In this document: in pieces, positions 26,879 to 35,800 of the stretch | Layout of the letters: each line of letters begins with the position of its first letter | How positions within the stretch are numbered: the first letter of the stretch is position 1 | Assembly (NCBI GenBank): GCA_021463195.1 | Contig: JAJTXZ010000003.1 | Location: forward strand, 62,001 to 126,000 | Length of the DNA: 64,000 bases | Source of the DNA: Anaerolineae bacterium | Lineage (GTDB): Bacteria; Chloroflexota; Anaerolineae; UBA4142; SHND01 | Reading direction: 5' to 3' | Program-made: the position numbers and the translations under genes | Notes under the pieces: model-generated | What the model saw: the letters and a program-made list of their open reading frames with translations, nothing else | What the model was told of the DNA's origin: nothing | Database searches by the model: none

Positions 26879-27328
26879 TTAATGCGCCGCTGGCGCAGTT
26901 ACCTTTTTAATTTGCGCCGCAATCCGTCGCGGCTCGATTTTGAGTTTTGGCAGCGTAATGGTCAAAAATCCGTCTTGATATTTGGCGTCGAGCGCGTCCA
27001 AATCGTATTGCCCCGCCAAATACACTTCGCTGGCAAAATCGCCATATTGCACTTCGAGACAATGCGCGGTCGCGCGCCGCTGCAAATTCATCCTAGTCCC
27101 GCTAATCCGCAGAACCTTGGCGTCAAATTCCACCTGAATTTGGTCCGGGTCCATCCCCGCGATCTCGACCAAAATTATCACCGCGTCGTCCGTTTCAGAT
27201 ACATCAGTCGGCGGACGCCACATTGACACCGCTTGTCCGTTATCTTGCAGCCGCAGCGAATTTACGATCCGTTCCATTCTAAGAGAAATACCGATAAACT
27301 CATCAAGCGAATCTTGATACCGTGCCAT
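26879..27328 (-). CDS. Small heat-shock protein (Hsp20/alpha-crystallin)
   Basis: This ATP-independent holdase chaperone has 149 residues. After ~35 N-terminal residues comes the alpha-crystallin domain (DVSETDDAVIILVEIAGMDPDQIQV, then LRISGTR, and YQDGFLTITLPK near the end). This is the A-x-x-x-n-G-v-L type close of the domain. ATG 27328 is chosen because GGAG lies at proper spacing; 60 further codons upstream in frame show no family similarity. Lon follows directly, so holdase and protease are co-expressed. A large inverted repeat upstream (27421-27479) may be its operator. Confidence 0.92.
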   Translation of the reverse strand: MARYQDSLDEFIGISLRMERIVNSLRLQDNGQAVSMWRPPTDVSETDDAVIILVEIAGMDPDQIQVEFDAKVLRISGTRMNLQRRATAHCLEVQYGDFASEVYLAGQYDLDALDAKYQDGFLTITLPKLKIEPRRIAAQIKKVTAPAAH

Positions 27329-27420
27329 AGGCCACTCCAACCTTGACAATGAAATAATAACTTTATTGCAGTCCTGCTTTATAGACCTAAGTAAGATATC
27401 TCTGGTGATTCTTACGTATT

Positions 27421-27479
27421 TTGGCGATTTTCGTGACAGCGAACGTTTGGGTTTTTGGGCCGAGTCCAAAAATCGCCAA
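27421..27479. promoter_or_regulatory. Inverted repeat between hsp20 and rpoD, candidate operator
   Basis: TTGGCGATTTT (27421-27431) and its exact complement (27469-27479) are separated by 37 bp. They lie in the divergent spacer ~95 bp upstream of hsp20 and ~37 bp upstream of the rpoD -35. It is not a CIRCE sequence. An operator or looped regulator site is inferred. Confidence 0.35.
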
Positions 27480-27515
27480 TTTGGTAGGTTTTTTGAGAAA
27501 AATTGCACAAAAGTA

Positions 27516-27544
27516 TTGACGCCAGCGTACTAACATCGTATAAT
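27516..27544 (+). promoter_or_regulatory. Sigma-70 promoter of the primary sigma factor gene
   Basis: TTGACG (27516-27521), a 17-bp spacer and TATAAT (27539-27544) are close to consensus. Transcription would start near 27551, giving a ~225-nt leader before rpoD. Confidence 0.75.
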
Positions 27545-27555
27545 ATTCACGAGAT

Positions 27556-27602
27556 GGCTCGCCCTGTCTCGATTTTGTTGCCAAGTGGCATCGGGGCGAG
27601 CC
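27556..27602 (+). other. Hairpin in the rpoD leader
   Basis: A 9-bp stem, GGCTCGCCC (27556-27564) with its complement at 27594-27602, encloses a 29-nt loop at the very 5' end of the predicted transcript. There is no T-run, so it is not a terminator. It may stabilise or regulate the mRNA. The rest of the 27603-27776 leader shows no other clear structure. Confidence 0.45.
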
Positions 27603-27776
27603 GTAATTATGTCAAGCGACTGTGAATTTGGATGTTACGTCAAGCTGGACATACTGAAAATTCGTTAGATAATTTGCAGCCGAAAAGGATTGACTGGCGA
27701 ATCTGACAATTTCGCTATATGGACGCGTCAAGCGGGCAGCTTGGCTTTTCGGATGCAGCTTAGGTAGGTGATGTGA

Positions 27777-29081
27777 ATGGCGAAACAAGCGACGCGAGGA
27801 ACACAGAGCGGACTTGCAAAATCAAGCCGCGCGCGTAAAAGCAACGGCAATGGATATCGCATCAAGCCGAACGCTAGCGTGCGCAAGGAAGCGGTGGTGG
27901 TAACGACCCAGACGACCAAACCGCAGCCCGCGCAAGCAGCTGCGCGCGCCATTGTGCAGCAGCTGTTGGAAAAAGGCAAGGCGCAGGGCTGGCTTTCGCA
28001 AGACCAAATCATGCAGGCGCTGCCCGAAGCCGAAGCGAATATGGAACAACTCGAAGAGGTATATATCATCCTCTTTGAAGAAGGAATTCCGCTGGTTGAT
28101 TCGAATCAAGAGTTGGATTCCGCCAAACAAGAACAGATTGAAGAACCCGCGCAAGTTGACTTGAATGAAATCGGCATTGACGATACGGTCTCGTTGTATC
28201 TCAAAGAAATCTCGCGCATTCCGTTGCTGCGCGCCGAACAAGAAGTCGAATACGCCAAAGGCATGGAGACCGGCAAACGCGCGCGCCAGCAACTGAATCG
28301 TTCGTCGGGCGTCACCGCGTCCGAACGCGCCAAGCTCGAAGCCAAAGTGCGCGAAGGCGAGCTCTCGCGCCAAAAACTCATCAAAGCCAATTTTCGTCTC
28401 GTCGTGTCCATCGCCAAAAAGTATATCGGGCGCGGCGTCTCGTTTCTCGATTTAATTCAAGAAGGCAATATCGGACTGATTCGCGCGGTTGAAAAATTCG
28501 ATTACAAACGCGGCTTTAAATTTTCAACCTACGCCACGTGGTGGATTCGTCAAGCCATCACGCGCGCTATCGCCGACCAGGGGCGCACGATTCGCGTGCC
28601 CGTTCACATGTGCGAACGCATCAACAAGTTGACGCGCGTCTCGCGGCAGCTTGTGCAAGAACTGGGGCGCGAGCCGACGCCGGACGAAATCGCCAAAGAA
28701 CTCGGCACAACGCCGAAAAAAGTGGAACGCATCATCAAAATTTCGCAGCGTCCGCTATCCCTCGAAATGCCGGTGGGCGAAGAACAGGATTCACATCTCG
28801 GCGATTTTATTCCCGACGAATCCACGCTCGGTCCCACCGACGCCGCGTCGCATCAACTTTTGCGCGAACAGATGGAAGAAATTCTCACCTCGCTCTCGCC
28901 GCGCGAAGGGCGCGTGCTGCAGCTGCGTTTCGGTTTGAAAGACGGCAAGAGCCACACGCTCGAAGAGGTCGGCAAAAAATTTGGCGTCACGCGCGAGCGC
29001 ATTCGCCAAATCGAAGCCAAAGCGCTGCGTAAACTGCGCCATCCCTCCCGTTCGCGTAAATTGCGCGATTATTTGGAATAA
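27777..29081 (+). CDS. rpoD: Primary RNA polymerase sigma factor (SigA/RpoD)
   Basis: This is the vegetative sigma-70 factor, with 434 residues. A basic N-terminal ~45 residues precedes a short region 1.1-like part ([22 protein letters not shown]). Region 1.2 is [17 protein letters not shown]. Region 2 includes [35 protein letters not shown] and [17 protein letters not shown], covering core binding and -10 recognition. Region 3 follows ([15 protein letters not shown]-type). Region 4 has [18 protein letters not shown] and [22 protein letters not shown], the -35 helix-turn-helix. Full regions 1.2-4 mark it as group 1. It is transcribed divergently from hsp20-lon and has its own promoter. Confidence 0.95.
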   Translation: MAKQATRGTQSGLAKSSRARKSNGNGYRIKPNASVRKEAVVVTTQTTKPQPAQAAARAIVQQLLEKGKAQGWLSQDQIMQALPEAEANMEQLEEVYIILFEEGIPLVDSNQELDSAKQEQIEEPAQVDLNEIGIDDTVSLYLKEISRIPLLRAEQEVEYAKGMETGKRARQQLNRSSGVTASERAKLEAKVREGELSRQKLIKANFRLVVSIAKKYIGRGVSFLDLIQEGNIGLIRAVEKFDYKRGFKFSTYATWWIRQAITRAIADQGRTIRVPVHMCERINKLTRVSRQLVQELGREPTPDEIAKELGTTPKKVERIIKISQRPLSLEMPVGEEQDSHLGDFIPDESTLGPTDAASHQLLREQMEEILTSLSPREGRVLQLRFGLKDGKSHTLEEVGKKFGVTRERIRQIEAKALRKLRHPSRSRKLRDYLE

Positions 29082-29095
29082 AATCACTATAACGT

Positions 29096-29125
29096 CAAGA
29101 GGCGAGCCATACGGCTCGCCTCTTG
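29096..29125. terminator. Hairpin after rpoD
   Basis: A perfect 13-bp stem (29096-29108 with 29113-29125) with loop ATAC lies 14 bp after the stop codon. There is no T-run, so termination may be weak; a 3' end-stabilising role is also possible. The 29126-29390 spacer holds the hppA promoter and leader, with no gene. Confidence 0.5.
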
Positions 29126-29168
29126 GCATATTGGCTGGCAAAACGCCTGTCGCACGCCAATAATTTCT

Positions 29169-29197
29169 TTGCATCGCATAAAAACCTATGGTAGAAT
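29169..29197 (+). promoter_or_regulatory. Candidate promoter of hppA
   Basis: TTGCAT (29169-29174), a 17-bp spacer and TAGAAT (29192-29197). It would give a leader of about 190 nt. Confidence 0.45.
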
Positions 29198-29390
29198 CCC
29201 GTCTCGTTGCGCGCCATCACATTCGATTATTGTTGTTTTGGCGCATTTTACGCAAACGCACTGTCGCGCCGCGTCCGTTTTGTGGCGCGGCGTGACTTTT
29301 TTTTTGCAATACGCGCGTATTCCTTGGCAATATATTTTTTACCGGCGCAAATCGCTGACGGATTTGCATGTCTGGAAAGGAGTTTGTGGA

Positions 29391-31580
29391 ATGGATTCAA
29401 CCTGGCTGTGGATTGTTCCCATATCCGGAATTTTAGGGGTAGTGTTTGTGGCATATTTGGCGTGGGACGTTTTACGCCGCGACGAAGGCACCGCTGAAAT
29501 GAAAGCCGTTGCCGCGACGATTTACGAAGGCGCCATCGCCTTTATTCGGCGGCAATACGTTACGATTGCGGGCCTCGCCATTGTCGTCGCCATCATTATT
29601 GCGGTGTTGGTTTCGACAGAACAAGTCACTGAAACAGATATCAAAGGCATCAATTTGGGCTGGATGACCGGCGTTGCGTTTCTGGTCGGCGCGGCGGCGA
29701 GCGCATTGAGCGGCATCATTGGCATGTATGTCGCGGTGCGTTCCAATGTGCGCGTCGCGAGCGCCGCGCGTTCGGGCGTGGCGCAGGCATTGAATGTGGC
29801 GTTGCGCGGCGGCGCGGTCAGCGGTTTTCTCGTCGTAGGTTTATCGTTGATTGGCGTGGCAGCCATGTTTGTGCTGTATGGCGGTTTGGAGCGACCTGCC
29901 ATCGCGCCGTACTTGATTGTCGGCATGGGCTTTGGCGCGAGTTTTGTCGCGCTGTTCGCGCAACTCGGCGGCGGAATTTACACCAAAGCGGCGGATGTTG
30001 GCGCCGACCTTGTGGGCAAAGTCGAGGCGGGGATTCCCGAAGATGATCCGCGCAATGCCGCCGTCGTCGCGGATTTGGTGGGCGACAATGTGGGCGATTG
30101 CGCGGGGCGCGGCGCGGATTTGTTTGAATCTACCGTCGCCGAGAATATCGGCGCGATGATTTTGGGCGTGGCGCTCTATGCCGTGACCAAAAATCCGGTC
30201 TGGATTTTCTTTCCGCTCATCATTCGCGCGTTCGGATTGATTATTTCGATTGTTGGCGTGATCGCGACGACCAATGTGCCGGGCATCAAATACAAAGAGG
30301 GCGAAGAACCGACGAACGCGTTGTATCGCGGCTTTGCTGTCGCCGTGATTTTGTCAGCGCTCGTGTTAGCTGTGGTGACGTATCAGTTATTAGGCAACTG
30401 GTGGTTCGTCTTTGCGGGTTTAATTGGCTTGCTCAACAGCGTCGCATTTGTCATTATTACGATGTATTACACCGAAGGACGTTTTCGTCCGGTCAAGGAC
30501 ATCGTGCAGGCAAGTTTGCGCGGCACCGGTCCAAACATTATCACCGGGTTCGCGGTCGGTTTGGAAAATACCGCGTTGCCAGTGATTTCGGTCGGCATCG
30601 CTCTGATTGGTTCGTACTGGTGCGGCACGCAAGCCGCGGCGGCATTGCAGATTGAGCCGTATGTGGCAGGAGTGTATGCGACAGCGGTAGCGACGATGGG
30701 CATGTTGATGACCGCCGCGTTTATCTTGGCGATGGATACATTCGGTCCGATTGTGGACAATGCGGGCGGCATCGTTGAAATGTCGGGCGCGCCGGAAGAT
30801 GTGCGGCGCGGCACCGATGCGCTTGACGCGGCGGGCAATACGACCAAAGCGTTGACCAAAGGATACGCGATTGGTTCGGCGGCGCTCGCCGCGTTCTTGT
30901 TGTTTAGCGCGTATCTCGACAAGGTCGCGTTAGTCAAACAAGTGACGCAGGGCGTGTCCCCGGAATCGGAAGCGGGCAAAGCAATCTTTGCGGCTTCGCA
31001 TGTGGTGAATTTAGGCAAAGTCGAAGTTTTTGTCGGCGCGATGTTGGGCGCGATGTTGATTTTCCTTTTTAGCGCGTTGGCGATTCGCGCGGTCGGCTCG
31101 ACGGCGGAAAAAATTATCGAAGAGACGCGGCGTCAATTCCGCGAAGACCCGGGCATCATGGCAGGCACATCGAAACCGGATTACGCGCGCGCAGTGGATA
31201 TTACCGCGCGCGGCGCGCTGCGCTCGATGATTCTGCCCGGCGTATTGGCGGTCGGCGCTCCCATTCTCATCGGCATTCTTTTGCGCTGGGAAGCGGAAGC
31301 GGGTTTGCTAATGGTCGGCACGATTGCGGGCATTCTGCTCGCGACGGTGTTGAACAACAGCGGTGGCGCGTGGGATAACGCGAAAAAATGGATTGAATCC
31401 GAAGGCGTCTTGAATCCCGTCACGGGACAGCTTGAAAAGAAAAAGAGCGAGGCGCACAAAGCCGCTGTTGTCGGCGACACGGTGGGCGACCCGTTCAAAG
31501 ATACGGCGGGGCCTTCGCTCCACGTATTGATTAAATTGTTGGCGACGATTACGTTGGTGTTGGCGCCACTATTTATTTGA
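29391..31580 (+). CDS. hppA: Membrane-bound proton-pumping pyrophosphatase, K+-independent type
   Basis: HppA couples hydrolysis of pyrophosphate to proton (or Na+) export across the cytoplasmic membrane. ~729 residues with about 16 hydrophobic segments. The catalytic loop is DVGADLVGKVEAGIPEDDPRN followed by GDNVGDCAGRGADLFES. The GNTTKALTKG motif has Lys (residue 486) where K+-dependent enzymes have Ala, which assigns it to the K+-independent class. The C-terminal DTVGDPFKDTAGPS block is also present. ATG 29391 is chosen for its AAAGGAG site and for the typical N-terminus; the open frame extends 74 codons upstream without similarity. A terminator follows. Confidence 0.95.
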   Translation: MDSTWLWIVPISGILGVVFVAYLAWDVLRRDEGTAEMKAVAATIYEGAIAFIRRQYVTIAGLAIVVAIIIAVLVSTEQVTETDIKGINLGWMTGVAFLVGAAASALSGIIGMYVAVRSNVRVASAARSGVAQALNVALRGGAVSGFLVVGLSLIGVAAMFVLYGGLERPAIAPYLIVGMGFGASFVALFAQLGGGIYTKAADVGADLVGKVEAGIPEDDPRNAAVVADLVGDNVGDCAGRGADLFESTVAENIGAMILGVALYAVTKNPVWIFFPLIIRAFGLIISIVGVIATTNVPGIKYKEGEEPTNALYRGFAVAVILSALVLAVVTYQLLGNWWFVFAGLIGLLNSVAFVIITMYYTEGRFRPVKDIVQASLRGTGPNIITGFAVGLENTALPVISVGIALIGSYWCGTQAAAALQIEPYVAGVYATAVATMGMLMTAAFILAMDTFGPIVDNAGGIVEMSGAPEDVRRGTDALDAAGNTTKALTKGYAIGSAALAAFLLFSAYLDKVALVKQVTQGVSPESEAGKAIFAASHVVNLGKVEVFVGAMLGAMLIFLFSALAIRAVGSTAEKIIEETRRQFREDPGIMAGTSKPDYARAVDITARGALRSMILPGVLAVGAPILIGILLRWEAEAGLLMVGTIAGILLATVLNNSGGAWDNAKKWIESEGVLNPVTGQLEKKKSEAHKAAVVGDTVGDPFKDTAGPSLHVLIKLLATITLVLAPLFI

Positions 31581-31587
31581 ATCTTGG

Positions 31588-31619
31588 CGAGGCGGCGAAT
31601 ATGCCGCCTCGTTTTTTTT
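31588..31619 (+). terminator. Terminator of hppA
   Basis: CGAGGCGGC (31588-31596) pairs with 31603-31611 around a 6-nt loop, followed by eight T (31612-31619). Confidence 0.88.
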
Positions 31620-31655
31620 CAAACCGCTGCCGCGCGCTATTTTTGAAAATACCCG

Positions 31656-31685
31656 TTGACAATAGACGATTTCGCATGGTATAGT
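31656..31685 (+). promoter_or_regulatory. Promoter of the RRM protein gene
   Basis: TTGACA (31656-31661), an 18-bp spacer and TATAGT (31680-31685). The transcript would start near 31692 with a ~285-nt leader. Confidence 0.6.
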
Positions 31686-31691
31686 TTGAGT

Positions 31692-31975
31692 GCCATGCTG
31701 TTCGGCGCATGGCGCTTGCGAATTTGCAAGTTTGGCTTGTGATGGTTTCCCTTGTCAACTCTAGCTGAATTTGTTTAGAGGGGATGCCCTTGAGCGTGAG
31801 TTGTTGCGGCATCGCGCGCTGTCGGTTGATGCCGCCGTCGGGAGAAAGGAGCGCCGTCGCGCTTCAGCGCCGCATTGCACGAGATTGCCAAATTACCATT
31901 TGCATCGTATTGGCTCACCGATTCACCCCGGTTCGATTTCTACCGATTGAACCGCGCTCAAAGGAGACTCTGCTT
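31692..31975 (+). other. Long structured 5' leader of the RRM gene
   Basis: This stretch has no protein-coding signal of its own. It opens with two hairpins: GCCATGC/GCATGGC (31692-31713) and CTTGC-GAATTT-GCAAG (31715-31730). It ends in AAAGGAG before the ATG at 31976. Long leaders of this kind are common on cold-regulated RNA-binding protein genes; that role is inferred here. Confidence 0.4.
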
Positions 31976-32287
31976 ATGTCCGGCAATCGCCCCCGCTTGT
32001 ATGTGGGCAACCTTCCGTATCAACTCACGTCCGAAGAACTCAAGGACTTTTTTTCTGGCGCCGGTCAAGTGACCGATGCCGCGGTCATCACTGACCGCGA
32101 AACAGGACGCTCGAAAGGTTTTGGCTTTGTGGAATTTGCCACCGAAGAAGACGCCACGCGCGCGCAATCCATGTTCAACGGCGCGCAACTTCGCAACCGC
32201 ACTTTGAAAGTGGACCTCGCTAAACCGCGCGATGATAAACCGCGCGGCGGACGCGGCGGCGGCGGCGGTGGAAGCAGTTTTGGCTAA
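31976..32287 (+). CDS. Small RRM RNA-binding protein with Gly/Arg-rich tail
   Basis: This 103-residue protein is a single RRM domain. RNP2 is LYVGNL (residues ~8-13) and RNP1 is KGFGFVEF (~45-52), with the usual beta-alpha-beta spacing. The C-terminus PRGGRGGGGGGSSFG is a glycine-rich RNA-binding tail. It resembles the Rbp/cold-inducible family known from cyanobacteria and Chloroflexota and would bind single-stranded RNA in the cytosol. ATG 31976 has AAAGGAG upstream. A further 64 in-frame codons upstream lie in the leader and are not conserved. It has its own promoter and terminator. Confidence 0.92.
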   Translation: MSGNRPRLYVGNLPYQLTSEELKDFFSGAGQVTDAAVITDRETGRSKGFGFVEFATEEDATRAQSMFNGAQLRNRTLKVDLAKPRDDKPRGGRGGGGGGSSFG

Positions 32288-32292
32288 ATTAT

Positions 32293-32327
32293 AAAATGCC
32301 GCGCGGAATTGAACCGCGCGGCATTTT
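32293..32327 (+). terminator. Terminator of the RRM gene
   Basis: A 14-bp stem (32293-32306 with 32314-32327) and 7-nt loop, with terminal A and T runs, lies directly after the stop. Confidence 0.85.
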
Positions 32328-32344
32328 TATTGCATAATAACCGT

Positions 32345-32821
32345 ATGACGAACGAAAAAACGCAAACGCAAAACGAACGCGCGCGACTCAATCCATTCAA
32401 TTTCGAGAGCGCCATAGATTCCCAAATCCGCGAAGCAATGGAACGCGGCGATTTTGACAATCTGCGCGGCGCGGGGAAACCCCAAAATCTCGCGCGCGAT
32501 CCGAACGTGTCTGAAGATTGGGAACTCGCGTTCAATCTGTTAAAGAACGCGGGCTATGCGCCCGATTGGATTGAAACGCGCAAAGAGGTGGATGTCGCGC
32601 GCGCGAAATTATTTGCGCCGTTGCAGCGCTTTCGGGCCAAGCCGCCAAAGGACCCGCCTGAATATGCGCGCGTCCAAAACAAACTGGTCGAACAATTTCG
32701 CGTCCAAGCCGCCGAACTCAACAAGCGGATTGACACGTATAATTTAAAAGCGCCGAGTATGCAAGTGCATTTGCATCGCATACGGATTGAAGCGGAAATC
32801 GAAAAATTCCAAATCCCTTGA
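32345..32821 (+). CDS. DUF1992/DnaJC28-type conserved protein
   Basis: This 158-residue protein matches the DUF1992 family: after a short charged start, ESAIDSQIREAMERGDFDNLRGAGKP is the family block (about residues 20-45), followed by a helical body. Bacterial members are uncharacterised; animal relatives occur in DnaJ homologue DNAJC28, although no J domain is present here. ATG 32345 is used; 12 upstream codons lie in the terminator of the RRM gene. It is convergent with the large membrane protein gene, with only ~30 bp between stops. Confidence 0.85.
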   Translation: MTNEKTQTQNERARLNPFNFESAIDSQIREAMERGDFDNLRGAGKPQNLARDPNVSEDWELAFNLLKNAGYAPDWIETRKEVDVARAKLFAPLQRFRAKPPKDPPEYARVQNKLVEQFRVQAAELNKRIDTYNLKAPSMQVHLHRIRIEAEIEKFQIP

Positions 32822-32850
32822 CCGACACATAGAATTTGGCGCGCCTCGCG

Positions 32851-35800
32851 CTAGTTCATTTTGCCCCGCGTGATTTTCATCGCCAAACTCGTCAAACGTT
32901 TTGGCAGCATCTTGTCTACAATCAACCACTCATCGGGCCCCAACGCGCCAGAGAACAACAGCGTCGCGCCATATACCAACGACGCGGCGATGAGCGCGCC
33001 GATAATGTTTTGCGGCACGAGAAAATAGAGCGCGAGGCCCATCGCGAATGCCGCGACGGCCGGACGCCACAGAATGTCCAGAATCGGCAGCGGCGGCATG
33101 TGTTTGCGTAACGCGTAATAAAACGGCGCGAGCAAGGCGAGTTCCGACAGCACAGTGACGAGCGCGGCGCCGCGATACGACAATGCTGGAATCGCGATCA
33201 AGTTGGCGATAATGTTAAAGACCAGCCCAATCAAAAACGCGCGCGTGAGAAAACGTTGTTCGTTCAGCGCAATCAACACGTAATGCACCACGCTGTTGAT
33301 GAAACTGAACGGCAGGAACCAAATCAACCATCGCAGCGCAATCGCCGAATCGGGAATGTACGCGATGCCCGCAAAAATCAAAATCAATGGTTCGGCAATA
33401 AACATCGTCGCCACCGTAATCGGCAGCGCAATCCAGAGGAGCAATTTCACCGATACCACTAACGCGCGCTGCATCGTCTCGGTCGAACCGGTCGAAAGGC
33501 GCGATAGCATCGGGAACATCGCGAGCGTGAATTTGGATGGAATGAAATTCAACGCGTTCACGAATTTGTACGCCGCGTTGTAATACCCGAGAATAGTTGC
33601 GCCCGTCAACGGCAAGAGCAAGAACACGTCAATTTTGAAAAATAAATTTGAAAGCAAATTGTTCATCATCAACGGATACGCTTCAAAAAACATCCAACGC
33701 GCCAATTTGCGGTCAAGGCGAAAATGCGGCTTGAACAATAAACGCCGCACGAGATACCACATGACGCCGAGCGTAAAAAGATTCGTTAGAATTGAAACGC
33801 CCGCCAAGCCAACAATACCCCAGCCCGCCAACAGGACCGCGCTTTGCAACGCTACGCTCACGAGCGCGGTCGAAATCTCCACCGCGGTTGGATATTCAAA
33901 TTTCTCGAACGCGTAAAACATGCCCGAGAGCGCGCCCGCGACGTGACTGGGAAAGAGCGAAACCCACAGCAGCAGCAGCGTCATAATCGTCGCCGCGTCC
34001 AAATCGCCCATGTAGGCATAGAACCCGATGATGCCTGCGAGCAAAATAATAGACGCGAGCGTCAGCGCCATACGCAGCGCAATCGAATTGGTCAGATACA
34101 CATTCGCTTTAGAACGGTCGCGCGCGACTTCACGCGTCGCCAAAATGCCCAAGCCAAATTCTGTAATCGCGCTGAGAAAAAACCAGACGGTCACCGCGAA
34201 CGCATAGCGCCCGTTATTTTCCGGTCCCAACACGCGCAGCACGACCAACGCGACCGCGAAATTAATAAGCTGAATCACGAACGACGCGCCCATTGGCACC
34301 AGCGAATTTTTCGCGACGGTGCGCGCTTGCGATTCGTCCGCGTTTGCGCTCAACACAAAGCGCTGCCACACCAACGCGACGAACGCGAGCGCCACGGCAA
34401 TCACCGCCAGCAGCGACAACACGGAACCGACGCGGAACGAGACGGGCGAATATTTGAAACGCACCGTATGCTCGCCCGCTGGAACGACGACGGCGCGGAA
34501 ATTTCCATTCGCGCGATAGAGCGGCGTATCTTGGCCGTCAATTTGCGCGAGCCAGCCGGGAAAAAAAGTGTCCGTCAAGACAAGATACGCGGGCGCGGCG
34601 AGCCGCGTATTGAGAATGACTTCGCTGCCCGTATATTTTTCAAACGATGGCGGCGCGTTTTCACCCCCTCCCCCCCCGGAGGGGACAGCGGCAGAAGGCG
34701 GAGATTCTTCCAGCCATACCTCGCGCGTCGGGTCGAGCTGTGGCAGTTCCCGCAGCAACGTGTCGCGCTCTGCGAATACGCGCGCCTGATTCACGAAAAA
34801 CGCGCGCGGCAATACATTTTTATTTTCGTAAATTTTTATTTCATTGTCATACACTAACGCATAGCCGGGATTTGGAACGGGGCGCGTCGTCACAATATAT
34901 TTCACGCCCAATAAATCCAACAGCGGCGAACTCAACGGCGCGTAATTATAAAACGCCGCGATACGGTTGTACAACAATTCGTCTTGCGGCGCGAGCGCGC
35001 GCATGTATTCGACGTACTGTTTTGCGATAATCGAGTCATAGCCGCGAATGTCTTGCAGGTCGAACGGCATCGCGCTGTTGGCGTTCAAAACTTTTTGTCC
35101 GGGTTCGTCGTACGAAGCGATACGGAACAACGTTTGATCTTGTTGCAAGAATTGAAGCGAGGGGGGGGTGAACGCGGCGAGGCGAATGTCCGCGCGCGGA
35201 TAAAAACCCATGCCCGCGATAAACAAATCGGCGCCGAGAATAGCGAGCGCAAGCGGTTTCCACACCGCGACGCCGCGCAGTTTGAAATTCGCGCGCGCAA
35301 GCAGCAAGACGATGCCGCTTAACAATCCAAACGCGCCGAGCAGCGCCAGATTGCGCGCTTGATATGACCAGAACGCTTGCCCTGTTTCAAAAACAGGTTT
35401 CGCCAAATCGGACGCGCTGACGAATGCGTCGGCGAATCGCAGAAATGGTTCGCGCCATGCGAGCGATGACGCGACGAACAATAGAACGAGCGCGCCCGCC
35501 GCGCCGAGCGCGCCGCCGAGCAAACCGAGCGCGCGGCGCGAAATTCCATCCGCGAGCGTTTGCGCGCCCAACCCCGCCAGAAATGCCATGCTCAGCGTCC
35601 ACGGAAAAATCCAGCGAAACGCGGTGTGCAGTTGACTCCAACCCGGCAAGCCGTAAAAAAGAAGCGCGTACAATGGCGTGCCGAACATGAACAATAACGC
35701 CAAAAGCGCGAGGACCGCGAAAAAGAATTTTGCGCGCCGCTTTGCGGCGACGGTATTGCCCAAGCCCACTCCCGCCAGCGCGAGCGCGAGAATGCCGATA

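Noticed and set aside
27329-27515. CIRCE or HAIR element upstream of hsp20
   Set aside because: I looked for TTAGCACTC-N9-GAGTGCTAA and CTTGAGT-N7-ACTCAAG and found neither; only the different inverted repeat is present.
32200-32290. Glycine-rich repeat at the end of the RRM gene as a frameshift artefact
   Set aside because: Gly-rich tails are usual for this family and a terminator follows directly, so the end is natural.
33844-34857. Antisense open frame over the YfhO-flippase gene
   Set aside because: Very Arg/His-rich and without motif, as expected for the reverse of hydrophobic codons.
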